A stretch of DNA of 64,000 nucleotides from Streptomyces cynarae (GTDB taxonomy: Bacteria > Actinomycetota > Actinomycetes > Streptomycetales > Streptomycetaceae): positions 5,796,001 through 5,860,000 of the forward strand of contig NZ_CP106793.1 of the NCBI RefSeq assembly GCF_025642135.1, given 5' to 3'. The notes beneath the pieces were generated by a model. It searched no databases, was not told the origin of the DNA, and worked only from the letters and a program-made list of their open reading frames with translations. Shown here piece by piece: positions 45,059-53,821 of the stretch. The first letter of the stretch is position 1. Each line of letters starts with the position of its first letter. The position numbers and the translations under genes were made by a program.

Positions 45059-47446
45059 ATGGAATTCATCCAGACCGAAGCCGCCCCGGCCACAGACTCC
45101 GGCCGGACCCACCACCATGCCCAGCCGAAGCACCGATGGTGGGCGCTGGGCGTGATCGCCCTCGCCCAACTCATGGTGGTGCTCGACGCCACGATCGTGA
45201 ACATCGCACTGCCGTCCGCCCAGCAGGACCTGGGCTTCGACAACAACGGACGGCAGTGGATCGTCACCGCCTACTCGCTCGCCTTCGGCAGCCTGCTGCT
45301 GCTCGGCGGCCGGCTCGCCGACCTGTTCGGCCGCAAGACCACTTTCATCATCGGCCTGGTCGGCTTCGCGGCGGCCTCCGCACTCGGCGGGGCGGCGAAC
45401 GGCTTCACCATGCTCGTCGTCGCGCGCGCGATCCAGGGCCTGTTCGGCGCCCTGCTGGCTCCCGCCGCGCTCTCCCTGTTGACCACGACCTTCACGGACG
45501 CCAAGGAACGCGCCAGGGCGTTCGGCGTGTTCGGCGCCATCGCCGGTTCCGGCGCCGCCGTCGGTCTGGTCCTCGGCGGCCTGCTGACCGAATACCTGAA
45601 CTGGCGCTGGACGCTGTACGTCAACGACGTCATCGCGGTCTTCGCGCTGGTCGGCGCGATCGTCTTCATCAGCCGCTCGGTCCCGGCCCAGCGGCCCCGG
45701 CTGGACATCCCGGGTGTGATCCTGGTCTCCGGCGGCCTGTTCGGCGTCGTCTACGGCTTCGCCAACGCGGAGACGCACGACTGGAGCAACTGGATGACCT
45801 GGGGCTTCCTGGCCGCGGGCGGCGTGCTCCTGCTGGCGTTCTTCCTCTGGCAGGCCCGGGCGAAGCACCCCCTGCTGCCGCTGCGCGTGCTGGCGGACCG
45901 CAACCGCGGCGCCGCCCTGTCCACCGTTCTCATCTCGTCCGCCGGCATGTTCGGCGTCTTCCTCTTCCTCACCTACTACCTGCAGGCGACGCTGGGCTAC
46001 TCGCCGGTGAAGAACGGCGTGGCCTTCCTGCCGATGGTGGGAGCGCTGATGGTGATGGCGCAGCTGTCCACCAACGTGCTCGTGCCGAAGATCGGCCCCA
46101 AGGTGATCGTGCCCATCGGCATGCTGCTGGCAGCGGGCGGCATGGTCTGGCTGACCCGCCTCGGCCTGCACAGCGGCTACGCCGCGCATGTGCTGCCGCC
46201 CCTGCTGCTGATCGGCGCGGGCCTCGGCCTGTCGATGCCCGCGGCCATGAGCTACGCGACGCTCGGCGTCCAGGCGAGCGACCAGGGCGTGGCCTCGGCG
46301 GCCGTCAACACCACGCAGCAGGTGGGCGGTTCGGTCAGCACCGCGCTGCTCAACACGCTGGCCACCAGCGCCGCGACGGACTACGCGAAGCACCACATGA
46401 CCGACCCGCTGGTCAAGGTGAACGCCGCGCTGCACAGCTACTCCACCGCGTACTGGTGGTCGGCCGGCTTCTTCGTCTTCGCGGTGCTGGTGACGGTGCT
46501 GCTGTTCCGCCGCAAGGCGACGCCCCAGGCGGCCGCGGACACGCCTGCCGCCCCGGACGCCCCTGAGCCCTTGGCCGTCGCCGCCGCAGGGGGCACCGGC
46601 GGCCGGGACACCGACCGTCCGGACTTCGCAACCGACCGTCCAGGCTTCGGAACCGACCGTCCGGAGACCGAGATCGAGTTCGACGGTCCGGGCGTGATCC
46701 GCGGCCAGGTGCGGGACGGGGCGGGCACACCGCTGGCACGCGCCGCGATCACGGTGCTTGACCCGACGGGCCGCCAGGTCGCCCGGGCCACCTCGCGCGA
46801 GGACGGCTCGTACGCCGTGGACACCTCCGCACGCGGGAGCCTGGTGCTCATCGGCTCGGCGGCCGGACACCAGCCGCAGGTCGCCACGCTGTCCCTGAAC
46901 GGCGCACCGATCGCCTACGACCTGGTCATGCCCGCCGGCACGGGCACCCTGTCCGGCACGGTGGGCGACACGGGCGGCGAGGCGCTGTCCGGAGCCCTGG
47001 TCGTCGTCACCGACGAGCGCGGCGCCGTGGCGTCCTCGACGACGACGGGGACCGACGGCGCCTACCGGATCGTCGACCTCCTCCCCGGCGACTACGCGGT
47101 CACGGTCACCGCGCCGGGCCGCCGCCCGGCAGCCTCCCTGGTGACGGTCACGACCGAGGGCATCCACCACGACATCGAACTCCGCCCCGCCGTCGACGTG
47201 CGCGGCACGATACGCACCCGGGACGGCCGCACGGTGGAGGACGCCCGGGTCACCCTGCTGGACGCGGAGGGCAACGTCGTCGCGGCCCGCTCCACCGGCC
47301 CCGACGGCACGTACGCCTTCACCGATCTCTCCGGCGACGAGTACACGGTGGTCGCCAGCGGCTACCCGCCGGTCGTCACGCCCGTGAAGATCGACGGGGG
47401 CGGGCGCCGGCAGGTGGACGTGTCGCTGGGGCACGAGGAGGCGTAG
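45059..47446 (+). CDS. DHA2-type MFS drug exporter fused to three carboxypeptidase-regulatory-like domains
   Basis: A 795-residue protein. Residues about 25-490 are a 14-helix MFS transporter with the motif LLLGGRLADLFGRKTTF and a drug:H+ antiporter motif C (GSGAAVGLVLGGLL). A linker with two and a half 8-residue repeats (TDRPDFAT...) follows. Residues about 540-790 contain three beta-sandwich domains of about 80 residues (VIRGQVRDGAGTPLARAAIT, TLSGTVGDTGGEALSGALV, DVRGTIRTRDGRTVEDARV). With 14 helices the C-terminus should be cytoplasmic, an unusual place for such domains. ATG at 45059 follows AGAGGG. Confidence 0.9.
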   Translation: MEFIQTEAAPATDSGRTHHHAQPKHRWWALGVIALAQLMVVLDATIVNIALPSAQQDLGFDNNGRQWIVTAYSLAFGSLLLLGGRLADLFGRKTTFIIGLVGFAAASALGGAANGFTMLVVARAIQGLFGALLAPAALSLLTTTFTDAKERARAFGVFGAIAGSGAAVGLVLGGLLTEYLNWRWTLYVNDVIAVFALVGAIVFISRSVPAQRPRLDIPGVILVSGGLFGVVYGFANAETHDWSNWMTWGFLAAGGVLLLAFFLWQARAKHPLLPLRVLADRNRGAALSTVLISSAGMFGVFLFLTYYLQATLGYSPVKNGVAFLPMVGALMVMAQLSTNVLVPKIGPKVIVPIGMLLAAGGMVWLTRLGLHSGYAAHVLPPLLLIGAGLGLSMPAAMSYATLGVQASDQGVASAAVNTTQQVGGSVSTALLNTLATSAATDYAKHHMTDPLVKVNAALHSYSTAYWWSAGFFVFAVLVTVLLFRRKATPQAAADTPAAPDAPEPLAVAAAGGTGGRDTDRPDFATDRPGFGTDRPETEIEFDGPGVIRGQVRDGAGTPLARAAITVLDPTGRQVARATSREDGSYAVDTSARGSLVLIGSAAGHQPQVATLSLNGAPIAYDLVMPAGTGTLSGTVGDTGGEALSGALVVVTDERGAVASSTTTGTDGAYRIVDLLPGDYAVTVTAPGRRPAASLVTVTTEGIHHDIELRPAVDVRGTIRTRDGRTVEDARVTLLDAEGNVVAARSTGPDGTYAFTDLSGDEYTVVASGYPPVVTPVKIDGGGRRQVDVSLGHEEA

Positions 47447-47468
47447 GGGTCCGGCAACGGCGGCGGCC

Positions 47469-47500
47469 GGCCCGGACCGTCCGACGGGGCGGTCCGGGCC
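47469..47500. terminator. Convergent terminator
   Basis: A perfect 11-bp stem (GGCCCGGACCG with CGGTCCGGGCC) with a 10-nt loop between the convergent MFS and small-motif genes; outer bases extend it with a bulge. Confidence 0.75.
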
Positions 47501-47560
47501 GCCGGGACACCACGAAGAGAGACGCGCCGTAGCCGAACGAGCCGATACGCCAATCCCTGA

Positions 47561-47968
47561 TCAGAGGATGCCGGTCAAACCCTCGATCGCCTTTTGGGCC
47601 CACTGCTGTGCCCCCGCCGCCGTACCGGCCACCACTCCGGTCGCGACCGGGGCCAGAGCTCCCCTCAGCATGGCGAGCGCGCGGCGGAGCCTGCCGTCTT
47701 CGGCAGCATCCGGCCGGGCGATCGTCGCGAGCACTTCTCTGGCTGCGGACTCGGCATCCTCTCGGTCGGGATCGGCGAGGCCGGCTTGGGGCAGCTCTCG
47801 GAGCAAGGTGGTGACCAGCGTGGCGAGTGCTTCGAAGCCCGGGGCGACAGCGCTGTTGTTCTGCTGGTTCTGGCTGACCGTGTCGTTGTTCCAGGCGAAC
47901 TGAGCGCCTGAGACCTCGGCGTTGAACACCGGCCCGTCGTAGTTGTTGACGTTCTGCGGCTCGTTCAT
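47561..47968 (-). CDS. Small protein: N-terminal Asn/Gln-rich shared motif plus helical domain
   Basis: A 135-residue protein. Residues 9-38 hold the motif YDGPVFNAEVxGAQxAWNN followed by an N/Q-rich run; the same motif ends the upstream beta-helix protein (22 of 29 aligned residues identical). After it comes a helical domain (FEALATLVTTLLRELPQAG, acidic middle) and a hydrophobic Gly/Ala-rich helix (LAPVATGVVAGTAAGAQQWA) near the C-terminus that could insert into membranes. The ATG at 47968 overlaps the upstream stop (ATGA). I infer an effector recruited by homotypic motif assembly, analogous to fungal HET-S or bacterial amyloid signalling motifs; this is unproven. Confidence 0.82.
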   Translation of the reverse strand: MNEPQNVNNYDGPVFNAEVSGAQFAWNNDTVSQNQQNNSAVAPGFEALATLVTTLLRELPQAGLADPDREDAESAAREVLATIARPDAAEDGRLRRALAMLRGALAPVATGVVAGTAAGAQQWAQKAIEGLTGIL

Positions 47969-49671
47969 GTGCTGGAACCGTCCTCGTTGTTCTGCTGCTG
48001 GATGACGTTGTTGTTGTTCCATGCCAGTTGGGCCCCGTGGACCTCGGCGTTGAACACCGGGCCGTCGTAGTGGTTGACGATCGTCGGCGGAGGCTCGACC
48101 GGCTCTGCGGTCTGCTCGACGACCGGCAGCGACGTGCGGAGAGAGACAAGGTCGACGCGGCCGTTGTCCAGCACGGCCACACCCTGCGTTCCGGTGACGG
48201 AACAGTCCACCAGCCGTCCGCCGCTCGTGCCTTGGAAACTCGCACCCGCTGTCGCGCAGTCGACGAACTCGCTGTTCATGACATCCAGGCGGGCGGAGTC
48301 CGTCCCGCAGAGTCCCAAGCCCTCCGAGCCGGTCACAGTGAGGTTCCGCGCGACGAGTCTCCCCTTGCCGAACCCGACAGCCCCACAGGAGCTCACCGCT
48401 GTGACCTCACAGTCATGCAGGAACAGCTGAGCCTCCTCGCCGACGCCGAAGCCCACCACTCCCCGCTCCGCCGACACCCCTTTCAACGTGACCCGGGACT
48501 GACCCAGGACCTCCGCTGCGGACATGCCGAAATCACGGAACACCGAGTCGGCGACGTCGGCCGTGGTACCGCCGTTGCCCCGTGTCTCCAGGTGCGACGG
48601 GCAGCGCTCGACGCGGACCTGCTCGAACACGGCCCTGGCCTCGTCGTGGACCCGCAGCGCGACGCTCGTCAGGTCCTCGATCTCGACCCGGGTGAAGCGG
48701 CCTCTGCCGCCATCGGTGACGGCTATGCCGACGTTGCCGCGCGAGATGCGGCAACCGTGAACCTCGGGAGCGCCGCCCTTGGTCGAGAACACCGCGATGT
48801 TGCCCGCGCCGAAGACCTCGCAGTCCTCGAACCTGCCACGGCCTGAGGTGTGGACGTTGATGCCGGTGTCGCGACACTCGGTGAACGCGCAGCCGCGCAC
48901 CACAGGGTCGGCACCACTCACCACCGCGATCCCGTGCTGCGCGTCGAAGACCCGCGTGTCGTCCACGGAACCCTTCGACTGCTCGATGAACGCGACTCCC
49001 TCCGCGTGCACAGCGTTGATCGCGCAGTCGGTCACGGTGAGCTCCGCCTGCGAGTCCGCCATGACGGCCGCTTTGCCGGTGCCGGTCAGCTCGCACCCGG
49101 TGACCTGGGCACGGGCACCGCTGACCCGCACGCCATGGATCATGCTGCCCCCGATCCAACTGCTCCGGACCGAGACGTCGGCACCTTCGATCACCGCGAC
49201 CGCGTTGTCGGTGGCGTCGGTGAACCGGCACCGTTCGACGAGCCCGTTCGCCCCGCTGAAGAGGGCTCTGCCGTGGAGGAACACGCTGTCCCGCAGCGTC
49301 ACGAAGGTGTTCGGCCTCGCGTGCACGCTGACGCCGTTGTGCGCTCGGACATCGCAGTGGTCAAGCGTGAGCGTTCCCGCATGGCAGCCGACGACGTCGG
49401 CGTCACGGCCCACCAATACGAGACCGTGCACACGAACCGACCCGAAGGCGTCGAGGACGGGACCACGGGACCGGCTCACCACCACGGAGCCCGGATCGCC
49501 GAGCGCAGCCAACTGGACCTCGCCCTGGACGGTGAGCGCCTCCTCGTAGCGACCGGGCGCGATCTCGACCAGCGCCGCCCGACCCCGTCTGGCCGCGGCA
49601 GCGAGCGCGGAGGTGATGTCGGGGTAAGCGCGGCGCCCACCGTGCGGCGAGACCAAGTACCTCGCGACCAT
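47965..49671 (-). CDS. Right-handed parallel beta-helix protein with C-terminal shared motif
   Basis: A 568-residue protein. From about residue 20 to 500 it is a ladder of 20-25-residue beta-helix coils (VQGEVQLAALGDPGSVVVSR, GCELTGTGKAAVMADSQAEL, GCRISRGNVGIAVTDGGRGR), like pectate-lyase or NosD folds, but with no signal peptide, so it is probably cytoplasmic. The linker VVEQTAEPVEPPP leads to the last 35 residues, which carry YDGPVFNAEVxGAQxAWNN and N/Q-rich repeats, the same motif as the next protein. I chose ATG at 49671 (MVARYLVSPHGG). The beta-helix may be a binding scaffold or sensor that triggers the small protein (inference). Confidence 0.87.
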   Translation of the reverse strand: MVARYLVSPHGGRRAYPDITSALAAAARRGRAALVEIAPGRYEEALTVQGEVQLAALGDPGSVVVSRSRGPVLDAFGSVRVHGLVLVGRDADVVGCHAGTLTLDHCDVRAHNGVSVHARPNTFVTLRDSVFLHGRALFSGANGLVERCRFTDATDNAVAVIEGADVSVRSSWIGGSMIHGVRVSGARAQVTGCELTGTGKAAVMADSQAELTVTDCAINAVHAEGVAFIEQSKGSVDDTRVFDAQHGIAVVSGADPVVRGCAFTECRDTGINVHTSGRGRFEDCEVFGAGNIAVFSTKGGAPEVHGCRISRGNVGIAVTDGGRGRFTRVEIEDLTSVALRVHDEARAVFEQVRVERCPSHLETRGNGGTTADVADSVFRDFGMSAAEVLGQSRVTLKGVSAERGVVGFGVGEEAQLFLHDCEVTAVSSCGAVGFGKGRLVARNLTVTGSEGLGLCGTDSARLDVMNSEFVDCATAGASFQGTSGGRLVDCSVTGTQGVAVLDNGRVDLVSLRTSLPVVEQTAEPVEPPPTIVNHYDGPVFNAEVHGAQLAWNNNNVIQQQNNEDGSST

Positions 49672-49756
49672 CCCCGCCCCCCACGCGCGGCCCACTGGAA
49701 CCACCGATACTAGCTACTGGTTGTGCCGTCTCATGACGTTGGTGTCACGGTCGCGA

Positions 49757-50278
49757 TCATTGCGCCGTGGGGTTGTTGTAGTCGTTGAGCACGGGGCTGT
49801 GGCGTTCGGTGAGTGGGCCGACGCCGAGGTCTTCACGCATGAGCTTGCGCATCTCGGCGGCTGCTTTGCCGCGTTCGTCCCAGCGGGCGCGGTCCTCCGG
49901 ACTGCTGACGGCAGTGCCGTCGGCGTAGCCGTCGCAGATGCTTCGCAGGCAGTGGAACACGCTGTTGGAGGCCTTGACGACGGGTTGGGGCGCGATGAGC
50001 CACATCCGTTCTGATGCGATGGCTATGCCTGAGTCCCGAAAGGCTTCGCGCAGCGCAAGCGCCCGCTCGTGGTCGGACGGGTGCTCTCGCTCGGCCAAGG
50101 CCCGCAGGGTTTCACCGAGTACCTTCACGGTGGTCGTGTACTGCGTGTAGATGTCGAGCCGCAGCCGAAGAGCGTCTTTGGCATCCTCGCGCTTCCACCG
50201 ATTCCGATCGGCGATGAGAGTGGCGACGATGCCGATCGTGGCCCCGGCCAGGGTGGAGAGCAGTGGCAACCAATCCAT
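49757..50278 (-). CDS. Hypothetical single-span membrane protein
   Basis: A 173-residue protein with one N-terminal membrane helix (WLPLLSTLAGATIGIVATLIA, about 3-23) and a long cytoplasmic helical region (WKREDAKDALRLRLDIYTQY and beyond). ATG at 50278; the longer frame upstream is non-coding. No family recognised. It lies 85 bp upstream of the beta-helix gene on the same strand, so it may belong to the same transcription unit. Confidence 0.75.
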   Translation of the reverse strand: MDWLPLLSTLAGATIGIVATLIADRNRWKREDAKDALRLRLDIYTQYTTTVKVLGETLRALAEREHPSDHERALALREAFRDSGIAIASERMWLIAPQPVVKASNSVFHCLRSICDGYADGTAVSSPEDRARWDERGKAAAEMRKLMREDLGVGPLTERHSPVLNDYNNPTAQ

Positions 50279-51150
50279 GCGGGCCAGCTTGGGCCATCCC
50301 GTGACGGCGGCACCAGGTGGTCTTCGAGGACGAACCTGTGTCGATGGGGGCGGGCCTGGCCTCGCCTGACCCACTCGGGAGCGGATGAGCGGGAGCGAGG
50401 GGTTGGAGGCGTCAATCTCGCCGGGCAGCGGCGCTCCCATCCGGGCGGGGTGACGGCACGAGGCGCTGCCGCAAAGTTCTGTCGGAGACCGAGACGATCT
50501 CCAGCACCTTTCCATAACCGTTCCCGTTCGCCCCGTTGACACCCCGCACACCCCCTCTTAGGGTCACGCCAACATTCTGAACATGTGACGATATTTCGAA
50601 CGGTTGAAGGACGAGTGTCCCGCGTATCACTGGAATCAGTACACACGTGGCCGGTGCATTGTGGTGCAGCCTGACGCACGTACAGCTGCGTGCCGACAAA
50701 GGGATCACGAGACTCGGCGAGGCCCGGATGACAGACCACGTCGGCGCGCTGATCGGCGATCCGAGGGACACCGAGGCGACTGAGCGCCGACTCGAGCAAC
50801 GTGCCAGGTGACCTGACTTGCCACCAATTCAGCGAGACCCGCTGGTCGTTCACTCCCCTTAGACCGGTGCACCAAGACGCCGACACCCCCGGCGGCTACG
50901 TGCGGATCTACGAGGTCGCCGAGCCGATCCGCCGCGGCGCACCGCTCTGTCCAGGGCGCCCGGAGACCCGCCCGTACAGCACCCACCTGCGGAACCTGAA
51001 CCTGGACATCGCCCGGAAGCGGATACGACGCGATCGACACGCTCTCGACCTGCTCGCCGGCTGCCCGGCCCCGCTCCACAGCTTGTCCCTACAACATCAC
51101 CTGACGCACCGTCATACTTCCAACGACGAGCAGAACAAGGAACCATCACC
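50279..51150. other. 872-bp region without a supported gene
   Basis: Open frames here have shadow-like composition. The stretch near 50570-50640 is A/T-richer (ATGTGACGATATTTCGAACG) and may hold a promoter or a remnant boundary. I see no tRNA, repeat or recognisable protein fragment. It separates the beta-helix group from the sugar-binding lipoprotein and is probably eroded DNA at a past insertion or deletion. Confidence 0.5.
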
Positions 51151-52242
51151 ATGCACGACCGAAGAGCCGCCCTCGCTGTCATCGCCGGAGCCGCCTCCCT
51201 CGCCCTCACCTTGTCCGCCTGCGGCTCCGGCCAGAACAGCGAGGGCAGCTCCAAGGGCGGCACCATCGGCATCGCCATGCCGACCCAGTCCTCCGAGCGG
51301 TGGATCACCGACGGCAAGAGCGTGGTCCAGGACCTACAGGACCAGGGGTACAAGAGCAAGCTGGTCTACGGCAACAACGACCCGAAGACCCAGGTCTCAC
51401 AGATCGAGAACCTGATAAAGCAGGGCGTCGATGCACTGATCATCGCGGCCATCGACAACAAGTCGCTGAACGGCGTGCTCCAACAGGCCGCCGACGCGCA
51501 CATCCCGGTGATCTCCTACGACCGGCTCATCCTCGGCACCAAGAACGTCGACTACTACGTCTCCTTCGACAACGACCAGGTCGGCCGGCTCCAGGCCTTG
51601 TACATCATCGACAAGCTCGGCCTGGAGCACGGCAAGGGCCCGTTCAACATCGAGCTGTTCGCCGGCTCCCCCGACGACAACAACACCAAATACTTCTTCG
51701 ACGGCGCGATGCACCTCCTGCAGCCGTACCTGGACAACAAGCAGTTGGTCGTCCGGTCCGGTCAGACCGCGCTCAACCAGGTCACCACCCTGCGCTGGGA
51801 CGGATCCACCGCGCAGAAGCGCATGAACGGCATCCTCGCCACGTCGTACAGGACCAGGAAGATCGACGCGGTGCTGTCGCCGTACGACGGCATCTCCATC
51901 GGCATCCTGTCCGCGCTGAAGTCGGACGGCTACGGCTCCGGCAGCAAGCCCCTCCCGGTCATCACCGGTCAGGACGCCGAACTGCCCTCGGTGAAGTCGA
52001 TCATCGCGGGTCAGCAGTCACAGACCATTTACAAGGACGTCCGCCAGCTCGCCCAGGCCGCCTCAACCATGGTCGTCGACATACTCAACAACAAGCCGCC
52101 GCAGGTGAACAGCAGATATGGCTACAACAACGGTGTCAAGACCGTGCCCGCCTACTTGCTGCAGCCAACGAGCGTCGACAAGACCAACTACAACCTTGTT
52201 CTGGTCCTGAGCGGCTTCTACACCGCCGCCGAGCTCAAGTAG
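51151..52242 (+). CDS. ChvE-like multiple-sugar-binding lipoprotein (orphan)
   Basis: A 363-residue periplasmic-binding protein of the ribose/galactose-binding (ChvE/XylF) type. The signal has lipobox LTLSAC (about 19-24). The binding domain starts GTIGIAMPTQSSERWITDGK and contains GVDALIIAAIDNKSLNGVLQ, PVISYDRLI and AVLSPYDGISIGI. Family members work with an ATPase and permease (gguAB), but neither follows; an integrase tail stands 130 bp downstream. It is either a relic of a deleted operon or serves a distant transporter. ATG at 51151, AAGGA upstream. Confidence 0.9.
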   Translation: MHDRRAALAVIAGAASLALTLSACGSGQNSEGSSKGGTIGIAMPTQSSERWITDGKSVVQDLQDQGYKSKLVYGNNDPKTQVSQIENLIKQGVDALIIAAIDNKSLNGVLQQAADAHIPVISYDRLILGTKNVDYYVSFDNDQVGRLQALYIIDKLGLEHGKGPFNIELFAGSPDDNNTKYFFDGAMHLLQPYLDNKQLVVRSGQTALNQVTTLRWDGSTAQKRMNGILATSYRTRKIDAVLSPYDGISIGILSALKSDGYGSGSKPLPVITGQDAELPSVKSIIAGQQSQTIYKDVRQLAQAASTMVVDILNNKPPQVNSRYGYNNGVKTVPAYLLQPTSVDKTNYNLVLVLSGFYTAAELK

Positions 52243-52375
52243 CGGCACGACCACGGCGGAGCCCCTCTCGCCCACGGGGACGTCGGCCCCTGGGTACGCG
52301 ACGGTGCTCGCCAGCGGCTGAACTGCGCCGTCCCCAGGGAACTCGCCGGCCCCGGCGCGACAGTACGAGGAAGAG

Positions 52376-52606
52376 CGCCGGTCGCACCCGCCGCCCGTAG
52401 CGGCCTCGCCGCTCGCGAGTAGGCCGTACGATCTTCGGCACTCGGCGCTGTCGACGTGGTTCAACGCCGGGGTCGATCCCACCGAGGTCGCCGAGCGTGC
52501 CGGGATCGGCGTTGAGGTCCTGCTGACCCGATACGCGAAATGCCTTGACGGACGGCGGGATGCCGCCGACCGGCGCATCGAGGACCTGCTTCGCGAGTAC
52601 GAGTGA
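52376..52606 (+). pseudogene. C-terminal remnant of a phage-type tyrosine integrase
   Basis: An open frame without start that ends in a typical actinophage integrase tail: SRPYDLRHSALSTWFNAGVD (catalytic Arg-His box RHxxR-like), PTEVAERAGIGVEVLLTRYA with the active-site Tyr region, then DRRIEDLLREYE and stop. The N-terminal and core-binding parts are missing. It marks a past integrative element; no att site or tRNA is visible nearby. Confidence 0.85.
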
Positions 52607-52620
52607 GACAACCCGCACCC

Positions 52621-52659
52621 GCGCTGAGGCCCCAGACATGCCGCCTGGGGCCTCAGCGC
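52621..52659. terminator. Terminator after integrase remnant
   Basis: A perfect 15-bp stem (52621-52635 with 52645-52659) and 9-nt loop, 14 bp after the integrase stop; a relic of the original element or a functional terminator for the sugar-binding transcript. Confidence 0.8.
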
Positions 52660-52757
52660 GGCGATGCTGCAAACAGAACGAGCGGCTGAGCCGCGCGGCT
52701 CGCCTGCGGTCTTGCGCTGCCGATGGTCACGTTGTGCCGCTGATCGGCCACTGTGGA

Positions 52758-53507
52758 TCACGCGTCCCAGCGGGTGGTGATGGCCTCCGCGACGCTGAAG
52801 ACCGCATCGCACTCGGCGCACTGTGCTTTGCCGAAAACGTACGTCAACTTATCCGCGACATCGGTCTGGCCGTCGGCGAGCGCGCGCCTGTGAAGTCTTT
52901 CGGCCACCCCCTCCAGGGCTGAGGGGTTCGCCGGCTGCAGCGGGATCTTCTTTGCCACGGTGTCGTCCATGTACATGCTGTCCGTGGTCGAAAAGATGCC
53001 GTACTCGCCGAAGGCTATGAAGTTCTCTGTACTGCACGCGGGACAGGGGACTTCGTATTCATCGTCGTTCAGTCCGTCGAGCTGTTCGCCCCAAACCTCG
53101 ACCCCCTCGAAGCTGAGGAGTGCGGCCAGCAAGTAGACGTAAGTGCCGGAGTCGTCGCTGAGGGCCGGATCCCGGAGAGCTTCCTCGGTCAGTCGCACCA
53201 GGTCGGACATCTCCGAGGCGTAGGCCACGTGGGGATCTTGCTCGCCGTATGGCTGATCGGTGCTGGCCGCGATGGCGCCGGCCAGCAAGAGCGGCATCTG
53301 TCTGTCCGCAGGCGACCACTGGCGTGCCATGTCTCGGAGAGCCGGCAAGGCTGCGTGGCTTGCTGAGTAGACGGTGCCCTGATGGCACAACCTGGACCAT
53401 AGCGCGGTCCAAGCTGGATCCTTCGGTGCCGGGCTCACTGCGGTGAGCAGGCCGGGAATGTCTTCTGCCGTGCCGTAGGCGTGGTGGAGCCGGGACCAGT
53501 CCGTCAT
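52758..53507 (-). CDS. Hypothetical protein with HEAT-like helices and zinc-ribbon cysteines (immunity-like)
   Basis: A 249-residue protein. The N-terminal 140 residues are helical and HEAT-repeat-like (LCHQGTVYSASHAALPALRDMA, ASEMSDLVRLTEEALRDPAL). The C-terminal part has two Cys pairs, CPAC and CAEC, about 85 residues apart, that could form a zinc ribbon. Similar proteins occur as immunity or SMI1/KNR4-like partners in polymorphic toxin loci, as I recall; no toxin gene is adjacent. ATG at 53507. Confidence 0.7.
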   Translation of the reverse strand: MTDWSRLHHAYGTAEDIPGLLTAVSPAPKDPAWTALWSRLCHQGTVYSASHAALPALRDMARQWSPADRQMPLLLAGAIAASTDQPYGEQDPHVAYASEMSDLVRLTEEALRDPALSDDSGTYVYLLAALLSFEGVEVWGEQLDGLNDDEYEVPCPACSTENFIAFGEYGIFSTTDSMYMDDTVAKKIPLQPANPSALEGVAERLHRRALADGQTDVADKLTYVFGKAQCAECDAVFSVAEAITTRWDA

Positions 53508-53821
53508 GCCGACGATCCAAGCAGTCGGGTGCTGCGGACTTCACGGCTGGGGCCGTGTTATCCGCCCAGTCTTGAGGGCAAGCCAAGCGGAGAGCCAGAA
53601 GTAGCTGGCGACCTGCGGCAATGCTCCAAGATCCCGTCCACGCCTCGTCCACAGTCCTCGACATACGGCCGCTTCGGGCCGCACACGGCTGCACGGAAAC
53701 CGGGACGGGCTTGGCGGACCCTGTCAGACGGGTGCGCCCGGGCGAGACAGGGCGAAGCCGCCTCGATAAGGAGAAGAGGTCAGAATATTCTGGTTTGTGC
53801 AGAGATTGGCGGTGATCAGAA
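53508..53821. other. 314-bp divergent gap
   Basis: No supported gene. It must contain the promoters of the immunity-like gene and the L,D-transpeptidase. A/T-rich bases TCAGAATATTCTGG at 53781-53794 contain a short palindrome (CAGAATATTCTG) 28 bp before the transpeptidase GTG, a possible operator or -10 region. Confidence 0.5.

Noticed and set aside
50801..51415. A 204-codon frame upstream of and overlapping the sugar-binding gene
   Set aside because: Ser/Pro/Arg-rich end is a shadow of the sugar-binding gene and the start shows no recognisable domain or ribosome site.
51300..52400. A 366-codon frame within the sugar-binding gene
   Set aside because: Shadow frame of a well-supported lipoprotein.
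53508..53821. Possible tRNA or att site near the integrase remnant
   Set aside because: I could not fold any cloverleaf or find a tRNA-like 3' end here or elsewhere in the window.
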